64,000 nucleotides of DNA from Tamarix chinensis (Eukaryota; Streptophyta; Magnoliopsida; Caryophyllales; Tamaricaceae). This document shows positions 42,301-51,038 of this stretch, piece after piece. Position numbers and translations under genes: made by a program. Below the pieces are notes generated by a model. The model did not search any database. It saw only the letters and a list, made by a program, of their open reading frames with translations, and had not been told where the DNA came from. The stretch is from NCBI GenBank assembly GCA_030549775.1, contig CM060176.1, positions 99,025,303 to 99,089,302 on the forward strand, given 5' to 3'. Position 1 is the first letter of the stretch, and every line of letters begins with the position of its first letter.

Positions 42301-45300
42301 CTCCTTTACCTTCTTTGTGCTTCCCTGCATCTTGGATGAATGAGCTAGAACACCCACTCTTGAGGTGATGATCCAATTTCCCAGCTATTTCTCCCATCCA
42401 TTTTTCAATGTTGTTGATCCTCTCTCCCATCTCCATAGTCTCGCTTCTGGTCTCCCTCCTTTCATTCTCTCTCTCCTCTTCCATTTGTGTCAATCTTCCC
42501 TCCAGCAATTCAGTCTTACTCGGAGCCTTTATCCCTTAGGATCGAAGACGCTTTGATGCCAGAATGATAGTCACAGAGAGAATAGAGAAGACAGAAATGG
42601 AATCAACAATCATATTAGAGAAAACAATGATAATCAAGCTATATGAGGACCTGGTACCTCTCAAATTTCTACTACCCACTAGCCTCCCTCTATCCCTCTA
42701 CTCCCATTTATAAGCAGTACTTCCTAACGGACTCATAACAGGAAAAAAAAAGGAAAAAGAAAATATCCATAACAGATTCTAACAACTAACAATAGGTGAA
42801 TCTGCACTTCTTTCCTTCAGCTGGCGTAATTCTCCCCATTTGCCATATCCCAATCCCATTTCCCTTTCTCATCCCCCCTATTCCTCCTCACATAGGTGCG
42901 CCTCATCAAGGGTTTATTGTCTTAAGTGTCGGCATTCAATATCAACTTGAAATTCATACAAAAAAATAGCACTCTCTAAAGAAAAAATAGCACTGTTACC
43001 TGCCTATGTCACTAATCCGTTTTATGAATGCATTGCGTGGTTCATTTGTAATATTATTCCGGAAAAATGATGACACTTAACCTGCCAACACAGAGACATA
43101 AATCAAAATATTAGTTGCCATTTATCGAGTATTTGTGTGTAAACATTGACTTAAGAGGGTGGCTCATATGATCATATCCAGCAGTGGCACAAATAGGTAA
43201 TCATGTTTGAAGTGCAAAGAAAAGCACAGAACAAATTATCAGTTGGCATTGTCAACACAGTATCTCACCAAAACAGGAAAATATATTCAAGTCAACAGCA
43301 AGTCATAAAGACGATGAAACTGAAGGTTGATTACCTTACTTTAAACCCGGAACAGAGTTTCATCAGAATTTTGGAAGTTTTATCATTTAATTTTTATCCA
43401 TGGGAGTAAAGGAAATTATCAACATACCCTCCATCCAATTTCAGTACGAGAAAGAAAACATATAAGGAAAATAACTGCACCAGAAGCCAAGAGATATGAA
43501 TTCTTGACTCCATTAATCAACAAAATTACAACTTCTGTACCTAAACTCTGCCAATCAAGATATAATTAAGAAAATTAGAGGCCACTATCACAAATCATAT
43601 ATCAACCAAAACCATAATAAACAAACAGTTCTTACAGTTCTTTGCCTGTTCTTCATAGAAACATTTCAAGATTTGATGGGACTTTGGTCTTGAAACAGGC
43701 TTTGCAACTGTGCCGATTATTTTCATGTGATATCCCAGAGTTTTCTTACCTATAAACACTGATTAAGCAAAGAATTAAAACAGACGAACTTGCAAATGTG
43801 TCTTAAAGTGTTTTATGATAATTAAACCGATGAAACAAATTGTTACCTCTGCCAGTCGGAAGATGACTTGGAGTTGAACTGGTTGGTAAATCGAGCTTGT
43901 AGGCTGAGCTTGATGGATGAATTTCCTTGATTTGTGCTGTTGGTTGTTAGAGTTCTGTTATTCAGCTAGTATATTGCTGCTCTTGTAATGGGAACATATC
44001 AGTTGGGAATCATTTTCTGTCCTTATCTTTCTCTCTCCTCCTTTTTCGCCTTCCTCTCTTCTTCTTCCACTTTCTCTTTCTGATCACCATAGTTCATCTC
44101 AGCTTGGTGACAATTCTGTTAATACAAATCCAAACATTCAAATGAGATCAAATTGGCAGGCTATTGAGAGTGAGTAAAAACTCGAATGTTCTTCAAGAAG
44201 AAAAATAAATCAAACAATGAAACAAAATCAATTCAAGAGCAAGAAAACTACAAGCATATAATGGAGGAAAAAGATCAAAACCTCACAAAACCTGTTGATG
44301 AAAAGGGTGTAGCCAAATTATGCCTGAACCCAAATGCAATGTGTAAGAAGCGATGGTTCTGTCTGGAAAAACTTCTTTCGGTCTTGCTGCAAATAGCTTA
44401 TGTCAAACTGGCAAGAGAGTGAATACTGCAAATAGCTTATATCAAGCTGGCAAGAGAGTGAATACTTGAGACTTTTCAGCTTCTCTTGCACGCTTCTTAC
44501 AGCAGGAAGATTGATAGACCCAGAAAAAGAAATCTGATACGATAATTGATATTCACAGCAAAATAATAACAAGCGAGAAGAGTGTTTTTATAACTCAGGG
44601 CAGAACTACAGTTTGCAGCCAAGGTTTCGAGGACCTCGGAACCTCCTTTCTTTCTCTCTTCCTCCCCTGCTCTCCTTCCCCGATCTCCTTATATTCCCGA
44701 CTCTCTACCCGAAAGAAAAACCATAACAAACTCTAATGACGTCAGCAAATCCTAACAAACTTTATGACTCAGCAACAAAAGGAGAAAACATGAAATTAAG
44801 ACAAAAAGAATATAGAAACCAGTCGGTTTATAATTCGTCCCAGCAACAGCCCCTCCTGCCCGCTCACCTCCTCCTCTACCGCATCCTCTTCCTCCTCCTC
44901 GCATAAGTAAACTTTACCAAGGGTTTATCAAAATCCTTCAATTACTTTCTCTCTTTGTATTAGGTAGGTAGTATGGTCTCTCTATGAATTATCAGAATCA
45001 AAGCAGTGATGGGACTCCCTTCTCTGTGTCAATTTAAAAGTTGTACTACTTGATAATGTTGGTATTGAGATAATAGAGTGTTGCCTCCATATACTCTACA
45101 AGAGAATGTATCTAACCTGCATTTACTACCAGGTTCTAGTTTGAATGCTATTTTTATATAGAGTAAGATGCGTAATTATACTTGTATCTCAATAACAATG
45201 ATGGAGTAAGGTTAGGCAAAAACGTCTTGAAATGCTTGAAATACCAAGGACATATTTTTAAGTGTAGATGAAATTGAAACTCCAACAATGCTACCTTTGA

Positions 45301-48300
45301 GGATTCATTTGCTGCACACATTGAGTCAAAGAAAGCATCAAGAAGAGTAAGCCCAGTGTCATTGCATTGGTCGATAATTACAGAGCGCTTACTCCCAACT
45401 ACTAAAAGCAGAAATAACTCATCCAGCCTTACCTATGACTTTGGAAATGAGGAGACCAAATCTGATGGATGCATGGGGGAATGACATGATTGCAGCCAAT
45501 ACCGAAAGTGATCCCACGTTTTGGAAATCAGGTATATGCAACATTATTATATGAACTAATCCAAGTAGCAGCATGTACATACTATCAATATAGGAACATG
45601 AAGCACCATGTCACTCTGTGATAACAATTTGACTTGTGAATCACCATCCAGAGCACATGTTATCTGAAATTCACCATCTTAAATACTCTCAAGAGTCAAG
45701 AGGTCATATGTGCAGATATATCAATGTTAAGCTAAAAAGAATTGTCTGGATAATTTCAGTCATATAACATCTAAACTACCTAAAGCCTATAGGAAAGATT
45801 TTCCAATCTATGCACAGCTTAAGGCACTACCTAATGAAAAGCTTACCAAGATACTACAATAATCTCACATTATAAGCTTGTTCATATAATGGAAGTTAAC
45901 ATAGAAAACTTGCAATATTGTCATTCATATTAAACATTCAACTGTGACATTCCAACATGGGAAACAATTGCATATTAAACATTGAACAAAAACGTTCCAT
46001 CATACCCTAGGAATGAGTCTTCTAATTTTTCTGCTTCCCTGAGCTGTCTCTACTAGCCTTGGGATATTAGCTATTATAATTTACAAAGCATCCAATAAAT
46101 CATCATCTAAAGAATGAGGAATAAACGTACAATCAAATACAATATAGGATATACTTTCTCCTTTTCTTTGGAAGCTTGGTTGAAAAGAGCTGCCCCAATC
46201 TAGTATTTACAAAAGAAAATATGGCAGATCGATACAAAAGCATTTGATGAAATGTGGCTTCCAACCCAATTGATATCATAAAACTCCTAAAGCCATCATG
46301 AACGCGCAAAATACCTGCAATTGGTGAAGATGATACCAATCTCAAACCTATTATATTGTTGCTTCCTTAAATGCAATCCTAAACAAAGAACAAACGCATA
46401 TCAGAAATATGTATATATGTAGCAAATGAAATTTAAGCGTTGAACGAATATTTTTGAAAATTAGAGAATAAAATCGAAGTAAGAAGAAAAAACAAAGCAT
46501 GAAATGAAATGAAAGAATGAAGAATCATGGTATACGGATCTGTTTCATACCTATCTGCCACATAAACGACTGTAGGAGGCTACAAATCACCACCAATTGC
46601 TTCCTCTAAAAATCACTGCAGCCAAAGTTTCTTGTTCAATAAATCCATCTCCATTGCAGACAATATTAAGGTATACAGCTCTTACTCGATTTTCTTGTGA
46701 GAAGAAAGCACCCATAGTTTCTTGTTCAGTTATTGGTCTCAAAATTGGTCTCTAGAGTTGACAGTGGGTTAGATTTTCTGGCGAGTAGGAGCCCCCCGAT
46801 CTCGACTTGTTGGCTTCTGTTCAAAATTTGTCTTCAACTTTTTGATTTTGCTGCATTTTCAATTGAAGTGTACTTTGTCTTCTGTTCGGATCTCGATTTT
46901 GATGCCACCAGTGACTTCTCTCCCAAGCCTCTTTTTTATTAGGTTGATAATCTACTCTAATTAATAGAAAGAGTGCTCCGCATGACGCTCCTTTTTTACA
47001 TTCTTCTCTTGCATGGTTCAGAGTGTTAGAGGAAAAATTGTGCAGCAGAACTCTCATATTACATACAGTAAGATAAGATTCTTTATTAATCATAACATTT
47101 TAAGTCACCTTGGCAGAAGATAAGCATATTCATAGTGTCAATTTGCATTCTGCTTCGGTGATTACAGATGTTTTGAAAGATAAACAAGTTTACTTGGTTC
47201 CAGGGATGGGCTTATGAGCTAGATTGTGGTTATGTTGAATCTTACTCCTCATTGAGCAATTATGACTGTTAAAACATTTATAGTTTCTCTATCTCAAAAA
47301 GACACATTATATAAGTTGTGAAATCTTTCCATGGCTGGTCCATTGAGTTAAGTGCTGATAGTTATATATGGCATGACAGTAAATTTCAGATGGAAAAAAA
47401 AAATGTAATTGAAAAGGCCTGGACCATTTAGGGTCTGTTCTCCTTATCTTATTTTTGCTAATCTTTTCTGATCTGACTGAATTAATGTGTTGTTATTATT
47501 ATTATTATTTTACTATTACTATTGCCATAATTAGTATTTTCCTTATTAGCATTATTATTATTATTGTTATCATTACTATCATTAATTATAATTATTATTA
47601 TTTTACGATTATTATTTCCATAATTAGCATTTTTATTATTAGCATTATTACTATTGTTGTCATTACTATCATTAGTTATTATTATTATTAAAATTTTGCT
47701 AATCTCATCCGATTATAAATTGTCCAAGGAGAACATGCCCTTAGGCTTTGGGTAGGGGTTGGAAGGTGCTGCTGCGACTTCTTGTGGCTGCTTTATAGGG
47801 AACTCTTTTGCTCTTTGTCAACTTTGACATAGTTGTTAGACGTCAGCAACTAACAGAAATTCTGATCATTCAGGAAGAAAATCCTTCAAGGGAGTGCACA
47901 ATTGTAAGAACCGCTGGGAAACTTATCCCATTTAATTTCAATAAGCTTCCAGAGTCTGATGATCCTAAAGCTCGCTCAGAATCACAGAGGCGTAAGAGAA
48001 AGTTCAATATAAAGTCAGAGGAGTCTACTCCCCCTGATTTCTTCTGTGCTATGTGCAACGGTCCACTCGACAAATCTGACCTGTCAAGTTTGAGTAGTTC
48101 TGCCACTGGATACCTACCTACGGATAACTTTGGGGCCTCTTGCTGTTCAAGCTGCAGATTTCAGATACTTCCTGATGATCCATGGTCGATGGGGCACTTT
48201 TGCTCACTTCTTCCCCTGCCAAGCATCTCCCAAGCACATAACAGTGTTTCTGACCACAAAGTTCTAATGTAAGTGGTGAATATTCTGTGAATTTCTCATC

Positions 48301-48680
48301 TAGAGCTGACTTTGCCCTGTTTCACTAACAGATGCCTTTCATTGTGATATTAAGTGATTGATTTCCGACTTGGTTTTTCTAGGATTTGTTCATCATCCAT
48401 AAGAAAAACTGTGAAATTTCTGAAGTGTCTGGCATTTGACATCATCATGACTTTGACTTGCCCTGATTTACCACGCACACGTATAAATTCAGCAGGCCTG
48501 GTTGAGCATGGTTCATTTTCCTTTGAATTTTGATGATGCTCCAGAAGTGATGCTTTTAGGTGTAGGATGTTTTTGGTCACCCTTCATATGGACTACATGC
48601 GGACAATCTCTGATAACTGTTAGTTGATTGTGTGCAGGGAGCAAATACAAGATTTCGTACTTTCAGACAATGAAGATTAA
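30398..48680 (+). CDS. CTU2: Cytoplasmic tRNA 2-thiolation protein 2 (CTU2/NCS2)
   Basis: In the cytosol, CTU2 pairs with CTU1/NCS6 and, with sulfur carried by URM1, thiolates wobble U34 of tRNA-Lys, -Glu and -Gln. Exons: 30398-30699, 31448-31796, 31885-31971, 32095-32216, 32438-32516, 47874-48268, 48638-48680. All introns are GT-AG, every junction keeps phase, and the product is 458 residues, normal for the plant family. Visible features: Cys pairs C40/C43 and C62/C65; a degenerate PP-loop SGGPSS (95-100), typical of this non-catalytic partner; 'LGTCTSR' in exon 3; 'EENPSREC' opening exon 6; C-terminal Cys pairs C371/C374 and C403-C407. The ATG at 30398 starts the conserved MACNSS N-terminus. 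The exon 5 acceptor is the AG at 32436-32437, not the one five bases upstream, because only the former keeps frame into exon 6. Intron 5 is 15.4 kb and full of transposons, yet the reading frame is intact. Confidence 0.95.
33589..33915 (+). repeat. 5' LTR of the intron-5 chromovirus
   Basis: Begins TGCATCAGCC and ends TCTGACA. It aligns through 'acttatgttag', 'gtggggatctgtgaggtgggg', 'tctatata' (TATA-like, about 33749) and 'aataaagttactctttcatc' with the 3' copy at 38431. The exact start is uncertain by a few bases because the two copies differ at this end. Confidence 0.85.
33919..33930 (+). other. Primer binding site (tRNA-iMet type)
   Basis: TGGTATTAGAGC differs by one base from TGGTATCAGAGC, the complement of the plant initiator tRNA-Met 3' end, and lies directly downstream of the 5' LTR. 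Confidence 0.8.
33939..34706 (+). pseudogene. gag relic of the chromovirus
   Basis: Starts with ATG at 33939 followed by a coiled-coil-like Lys/Glu-rich stretch. A Ty3 gag core (Retrotrans_gag type) lies at about 34200-34700 with recognisable 'FPIFDGF...GW', 'LAWNQYA', '[14 protein letters not shown]' and '[14 protein letters not shown]'. Several stops (for example at 34012, 34030 and 34332) interrupt the frame. The usual zinc knuckle is not visible after the core. Confidence 0.8.
35095..38430 (+). pseudogene. pol relic: protease, RT, RNase H, integrase, chromodomain
   Basis: Protease-like '[10 protein letters not shown]' at 35225-35255, where the active site is normally D-S/T-G; here it is DCG. 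RT palm with '[13 protein letters not shown]' and '[12 protein letters not shown]' (36009-36150). The catalytic FDD-type motif reads FFDV, so one Asp is changed. RNase H 'HTDQRSLKY' lies at about 36788. The integrase zinc region 'FHGGKIGGH' is at 37168-37195 and the core 'DDVSMNF...VSDRDRVF' at 37358-37580. A chromodomain-like '[11 protein letters not shown]' lies at about 38345-38375. Stops and frameshifts occur throughout, many of them TAG/TAA where Gln is usual. Confidence 0.85.
38421..38430 (+). other. Polypurine tract
   Basis: GTGAGGGGAG lies immediately before the TG of the 3' LTR, the expected site for plus-strand priming. Confidence 0.7.
38431..38754 (+). repeat. 3' LTR of the intron-5 chromovirus
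   Basis: TGTTGATAGGCCC...TTTTTATCTATCA, 324 bp, similar over its whole length to the 5' LTR but with many differences, which indicates an old insertion. Confidence 0.88.
38947..39320 (-). repeat. 3' LTR of the second element
   Basis: On + it starts TGATAGGCATAGAGAG and shares 'cctccctctatccc', 'cttaacggactcataaca', 'atccacaacagattctaac' and 'aggtgcgcctcatcaaggg' with the copy at 42565. The right boundary is approximate because the TG end is mutated. Confidence 0.82.
39458..39996. mobile_element. hAT-type MITE, 539 bp
   Basis: Flanked by a perfect 8-bp target duplication ATTGTAAC (39450-39457 and 39997-40004). Terminal inverted repeats: left TAGGCAATAAAATCGCGGTC, right (inverted) CATACAATTAAATAGCGGTC, 14 of 20 identical. 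Subterminal regions are full of short CG-rich repeats: GCGGTC/GTCGCG on the left, CGCTATAGCG and CCGATTTATCGGCCG-type units on the right. The middle is AT-rich with no transposase. An 8-bp duplication is the mark of hAT transposition. Autonomous partner not in the window. Confidence 0.88.
40054..41130 (-). pseudogene. Integrase relic of the second element
   Basis: Reading on minus: zinc region '[13 protein letters not shown]...C..C' near 41095-40975; integrase core '[13 protein letters not shown]' at about 40862-40820; a downstream domain with '[28 protein letters not shown]' near 40400-40310; and a GPY/F module 'YFGPYQVV' at about 40215. Frames are broken by stops. The element continues left to its 3' LTR, with the MITE in between. 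Confidence 0.82.
41690..42510 (-). pseudogene. gag relic of the second element
   Basis: On minus: an N-terminal Glu/Arg-rich coiled-coil-like part (42508-42380), '[10 protein letters not shown]' and 'EHYFTLNQV' (42226-42120), '[12 protein letters not shown]' (about 42085-42050), then '[12 protein letters not shown]' near 41835. The order and wording parallel the gag of the neighbouring + strand element, so the two are related lineages. The zinc knuckle and protease are not clear. Confidence 0.8.
42550..42561 (-). other. Primer binding site of the second element
   Basis: Minus-strand TGGCATCAAAGC, two changes from the tRNA-iMet complement, 3 nt inside the 5' LTR border. Confidence 0.65.
42565..42920 (-). 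repeat. 5' LTR of the second element
   Basis: On + it starts TGATAGTCACAGAGAG and ends near 'catcaagggtttattg'. It is similar over its whole length to 38947-39320. A TATA-like 'ttataag' lies at about 42710 on +. Confidence 0.82.
43022..44079 (-). CDS. Putative antisense gene, C-terminal exons, unidentified product
   Basis: Five minus-strand segments chain with GT-AG borders and matching phases: 44079-43996, 43936-43847, 43749-43636, 43540-43428 and 43081-43022, the last ending in TAA. The conceptual end of the protein is Arg/Glu-rich, then Ser/Pro-rich ('[10 protein letters not shown]'), then basic ('[13 protein letters not shown]'), then a hydrophobic stretch of about 25 residues ('[17 protein letters not shown]') and a short tail. 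I do not recognise the family. It lies wholly inside CTU2 intron 5 on the opposite strand. The consistent phases argue for a real or recently real gene. Weak acceptors for the first two segments and the missing 5' part argue for caution; it could be a captured gene fragment. Confidence 0.42.
44387..44464. repeat. 39-bp direct tandem duplication
   Basis: Two adjacent copies of 'ctgcaaatagcttat..caa.ctggcaagagagtgaata' (44387-44425, 44426-44464) differ at two positions. Confidence 0.92.
44535..44930 (-). mobile_element. Solo LTR, 396 bp, with perfect target duplication
   Basis: Flanked by AAATC on both sides (44530-44534, 44931-44935). On + it starts TGATACGATAATT and ends AGGGTTTATCA; on minus TGATAAACCC...CGTATCA. 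The CT-rich part (44640-44700) and ends resemble the LTRs at 38947 and 42565 ('catcaagggtttatt'), suggesting a related Ty3 family in minus orientation. No internal coding sequence is present, so it arose by LTR-LTR recombination. Confidence 0.88.
45295..46080 (-). other. Further antisense exon-like segments
   Basis: Minus-strand stretches with splice borders: 45663-45583 (27 codons '[12 protein letters not shown]...LHVPILI', phase 0 both ends, donor GTATGT) and 45401-45295 ('[23 protein letters not shown]...', donor GTAGCA). Less certain are 45540-45433, open in three frames with a good GTAAGG donor, and a segment ending near 46013 with '[17 protein letters not shown]' and donor GTATGA. Just upstream of the last one an in-frame TAA appears, so the 5' half may be decayed or mis-joined. 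These may belong to the gene ending at 43022. No family is recognised. Confidence 0.33.
47488..47696. repeat. (TTA)n-rich 93-bp tandem duplication
   Basis: Two copies of an about 93-bp ATT/ACT-rich unit; the landmark 'ccataattag' recurs at 47525 and 47618. It lies less than 200 bp upstream of CTU2 exon 6. The frame at 47455-47691 is a poly-Ile/Tyr artefact. Confidence 0.85.
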
Positions 48681-49803
48681 GCTTCTAATAAATCAGCCAA
48701 CAGCTGATGCATCTGTTGGTGGTCATTATCGTGCTTGGATACCGATGCTATAGCGTGTTATTAACCCTTTGGCATATTGTCAATCATGTTTCGTTCTAGC
48801 TGGTAACTTTTATTGGCCGAAAGAATTTTGATTGCTGTTTCATTCATGCTCATTTGTAGGTCTCATACGTTTGGGGTGATCAAATATTCGTGTTGGTTGT
48901 CTTTTGGGCTATAGATTACCTTGTGCAGATTTCATCTCCAGTGTCAGATTGGGGAAACGGTGAAATGGTTTCTACTTGTTGGAGTATTGCAAATTAATTG
49001 CAGATTTCGCACTGGCCTCATCCAAAGTTGATGAATCGCTCTATTTGAAAGTCATCTTTTATTTTTGTGGCTGTTGACCAATCTATAAGACTAATATAAA
49101 GTATAATTTTCTGTTGAACCTTTGATGATTTCTATTTAAGAATTCTCTTGTTTCATATCAAAATAAACAAGAAATGTATCATTTTCTTTGAAAAAAATTA
49201 GGCGATACAGAATTCATACAAAAATATTTTTATTTTTTGTTGAGCTCTAAACAATAAACATAGAATTCTAATATTTTAGAATTGAAAGTTAATTTTTATT
49301 TCTAATGGATTTTATTTCAAATAGATTAGTAAGTTTTCATTCAAAATCGGCTCATAAGGAATATGACTCGAGAGTAACGGGGGATTGGAAGTTAAAAGAA
49401 TGCGTAGTGGTGAAACGAGGAAGTTGAAATGAAAACCAAGAATGAAAAGAACTTATAAGAGCACCCACATTATTAATGTTATGAGATACAACAATTTCTT
49501 GTCTTTTCTGTTTTTTGCCTTCCGTAACAATTTACATATTAGCCGACAAAAGAGGAAGAAAGGCCAAAGAAAAAAAAAATGCACCGAAACATCTCAATAA
49601 GAGAGAGGCAACTTGAGTGGGGAAGAGAAAGGAAAAAAGAAGAAAGGACACAAAGGAAAAGAAAGTGGGGACGGGAATGTGACTAGAATACTAGAATACA
49701 AGAAAGAGAAAAAAAGGATGGGGTATGTATTCTACGGATTGACATACTTTTTTCTTTCAAGTTTTAAAGTAAATATTTTATATTATGTAATTTTAATAAT
49801 TAA
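48681..49803 (+). other. CTU2 3' untranslated and downstream region
   Basis: No gene is seen. The region starts with ordinary-composition DNA (to about 49120), then turns AT-rich. AATAAA-like signals include 'aaaataaac' near 49161 and 'caataaac' near 49251. The poly(A) site cannot be fixed without transcripts. Confidence 0.5.
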
Positions 49804-49848
49804 TACTTCCTCAGTTTTTTTAAATTTGACGTTAAAACTGAGGGAGTA
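49804..49848. mobile_element. Minimal Stowaway-like inverted repeat
   Basis: TACTTCCTCAGTTTT and the inverted TACTCCCTCAGTTTT (14 of 15 matching) flank only about 15 bp. Both ends start with TA, the Stowaway/mariner target dinucleotide, and CTCCCTC is the usual Stowaway end. It is probably a deletion derivative or two abutting ends. Confidence 0.6.
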
Positions 49849-50690
49849 ATTATTTTAACCAAATTTAAAGTTTATTATTATTATTATAAAAATATTAATT
49901 TCGATAATAATAATAATAATTTCTTTGAAGTTATAACTATGTTGATAATATTTGAAATAAAAAAATACTTTCATAAATATTTCAAAATTAATATATGTAC
50001 ATTTCAAAGATAAAAATAATTCTTTCAAAATTTCATCATTAAAATAAATAATAAATAATATTATAGTTTTATTTAAAACTAAAATCTATATTAAAATGAA
50101 TAATATAAATTAAAATTAATTATGTTAGAAAAAGTTGATGGTACTAGGTTAATAGGATTACATATTATATTTTAATATTGAGTTGGGTGAATGTGGAAAG
50201 TAAAAAAGGGTGAGAGAAAATGGGAAAGATAAATATTAGTTTGTTATTATCTAGTATGTTGGAAAGTAAAATGGAAAGAAAGGTTGTGAGTGGTCTAAAA
50301 AGTCTGAGTGGATGGTTGAGGATGCCGAAGTACATTATAATACATCTAGCTTGTTCAGGATATTTTACATTTAATAATAAAATAATATTATATTATATAT
50401 TTTATTACATCTTTTATCAAATTAAAAATGCTAATTTAATTTTTGAGATATGTTTGTTTTTATTTCTTAACCCCCTTTTGCAAATTTATTTCTATAAGAT
50501 CCTGATGAGTTCATATTTTGACACATTTTATACCCTTATAATCTTAGTTTTTGGTAGTTTATTTAACTAATATAGGGGAATAATTATTGTTTTATGCTTA
50601 AGTGGTAAAAATTGCATAAAAATTATTATTTGAGCTAAAGTTATATAAATTAAGTATATTTAGAATAAAATATTATTTATTAATTTTATT
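49849..50690. other. AT-rich intergenic sequence
   Basis: Very AT-rich with short (TTA)n runs. A 116-codon frame at 50220-50570 shows only hydrophobic low-complexity residues and no domain, so it is not called as a gene. Confidence 0.4.
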
Positions 50691-50944
50691 TTGCAGGTTT
50701 TATTTTTAAATAAAAGAAAATAAAAAAAATAAATTTGACCTTTGGACCAACGGCTGAAGGCCGAAGGCCTGGAAGCAAAAGAAACGAAAAAGAGAACGGA
50801 CGCTGACGTGGGACGCACAAAAGGACGAGGCGGGCCTGCGAATAGGGCTGACGTGGAAAGGCTCCCTGACGCACGGAAGTCAGCCGCACGCACGACAATA
50901 AAAAGAGGAGCGCTGCATTAATTGAAGGAGGACGGTAGAAGGCA

Positions 50945-51038
50945 GAGCCTTCCGAGGCTCTGGGAGACGACGCGGAGAGAAGGCAGAGCCTTCTCAGGCT
51001 CGGAAGTGAGTGGCATGCGGCAGAGCCTTTATAGGCTC
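50945..51038. repeat. Three hairpins with identical 6-bp stems
   Basis: GAGCCT-TCCG-AGGCTC (50945-50960), GAGCCT-TCTC-AGGCTC (50986-51001) and GAGCCT-TTAT-AGGCTC (51023-51038), spaced 41 and 37 bp, each preceded by 'GGCA' or 'CGGCA'. They sit in a G+C-richer patch (50740-51180), downstream of a TATA-like 'aataaaaag' at 50898, that may be the LTR or leader of an unidentified element. Confidence 0.85.

Larger units (their letters stand above)
38947..42920 (-). mobile_element. Second Ty3/gypsy element, minus strand, internally deleted
   Basis: Two LTRs of about 355-375 bp bracket gag and integrase relics on the minus strand. A primer-binding-site-like TGGCATCAAAGC (minus) lies at 42550-42561, and a purine tract CTTTGAGAGAGAAG (minus) abuts the 3' LTR. 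Flanks tcttc (38942-38946) and tctta (42920-42924) are close to a 5-bp target duplication. Reverse transcriptase and RNase H are missing, and a hAT-type MITE is inserted at 39458-39996. Confidence 0.85.
32517..47873 (+). other. Giant intron 5 of CTU2 (15357 bp)
   Basis: Donor CAG|GTAAAA follows 'LLQ' of exon 5, and acceptor TTCAG precedes 'EENPSRE' of exon 6, a pair contiguous in the family, so nothing coding is lost. A possible branch site CTAAC lies at about 47849. It contains two Ty3/gypsy elements, one hAT-type MITE, one solo LTR, a (TTA)n tandem duplication and antisense exon-like segments. Stretches 32517-33588 and 38755-38946 look like unoccupied AT-rich intron. Confidence 0.9.

Noticed and set aside
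44186..44422. 78-codon Lys/Asn-rich + strand frame in intron 5
   Set aside because: No homology or splice context, and it overlaps the tandem duplication.
46821..47093. 90-codon minus-strand frame, possible first exon of the antisense gene
   Set aside because: No clear splice link to the downstream segments; left unassigned.
47808..47873. Start codon at 47808 as beginning of a separate gene
   Set aside because: Coding wording of the CTU2 family begins exactly after the acceptor at 47873; the upstream codons are intron.
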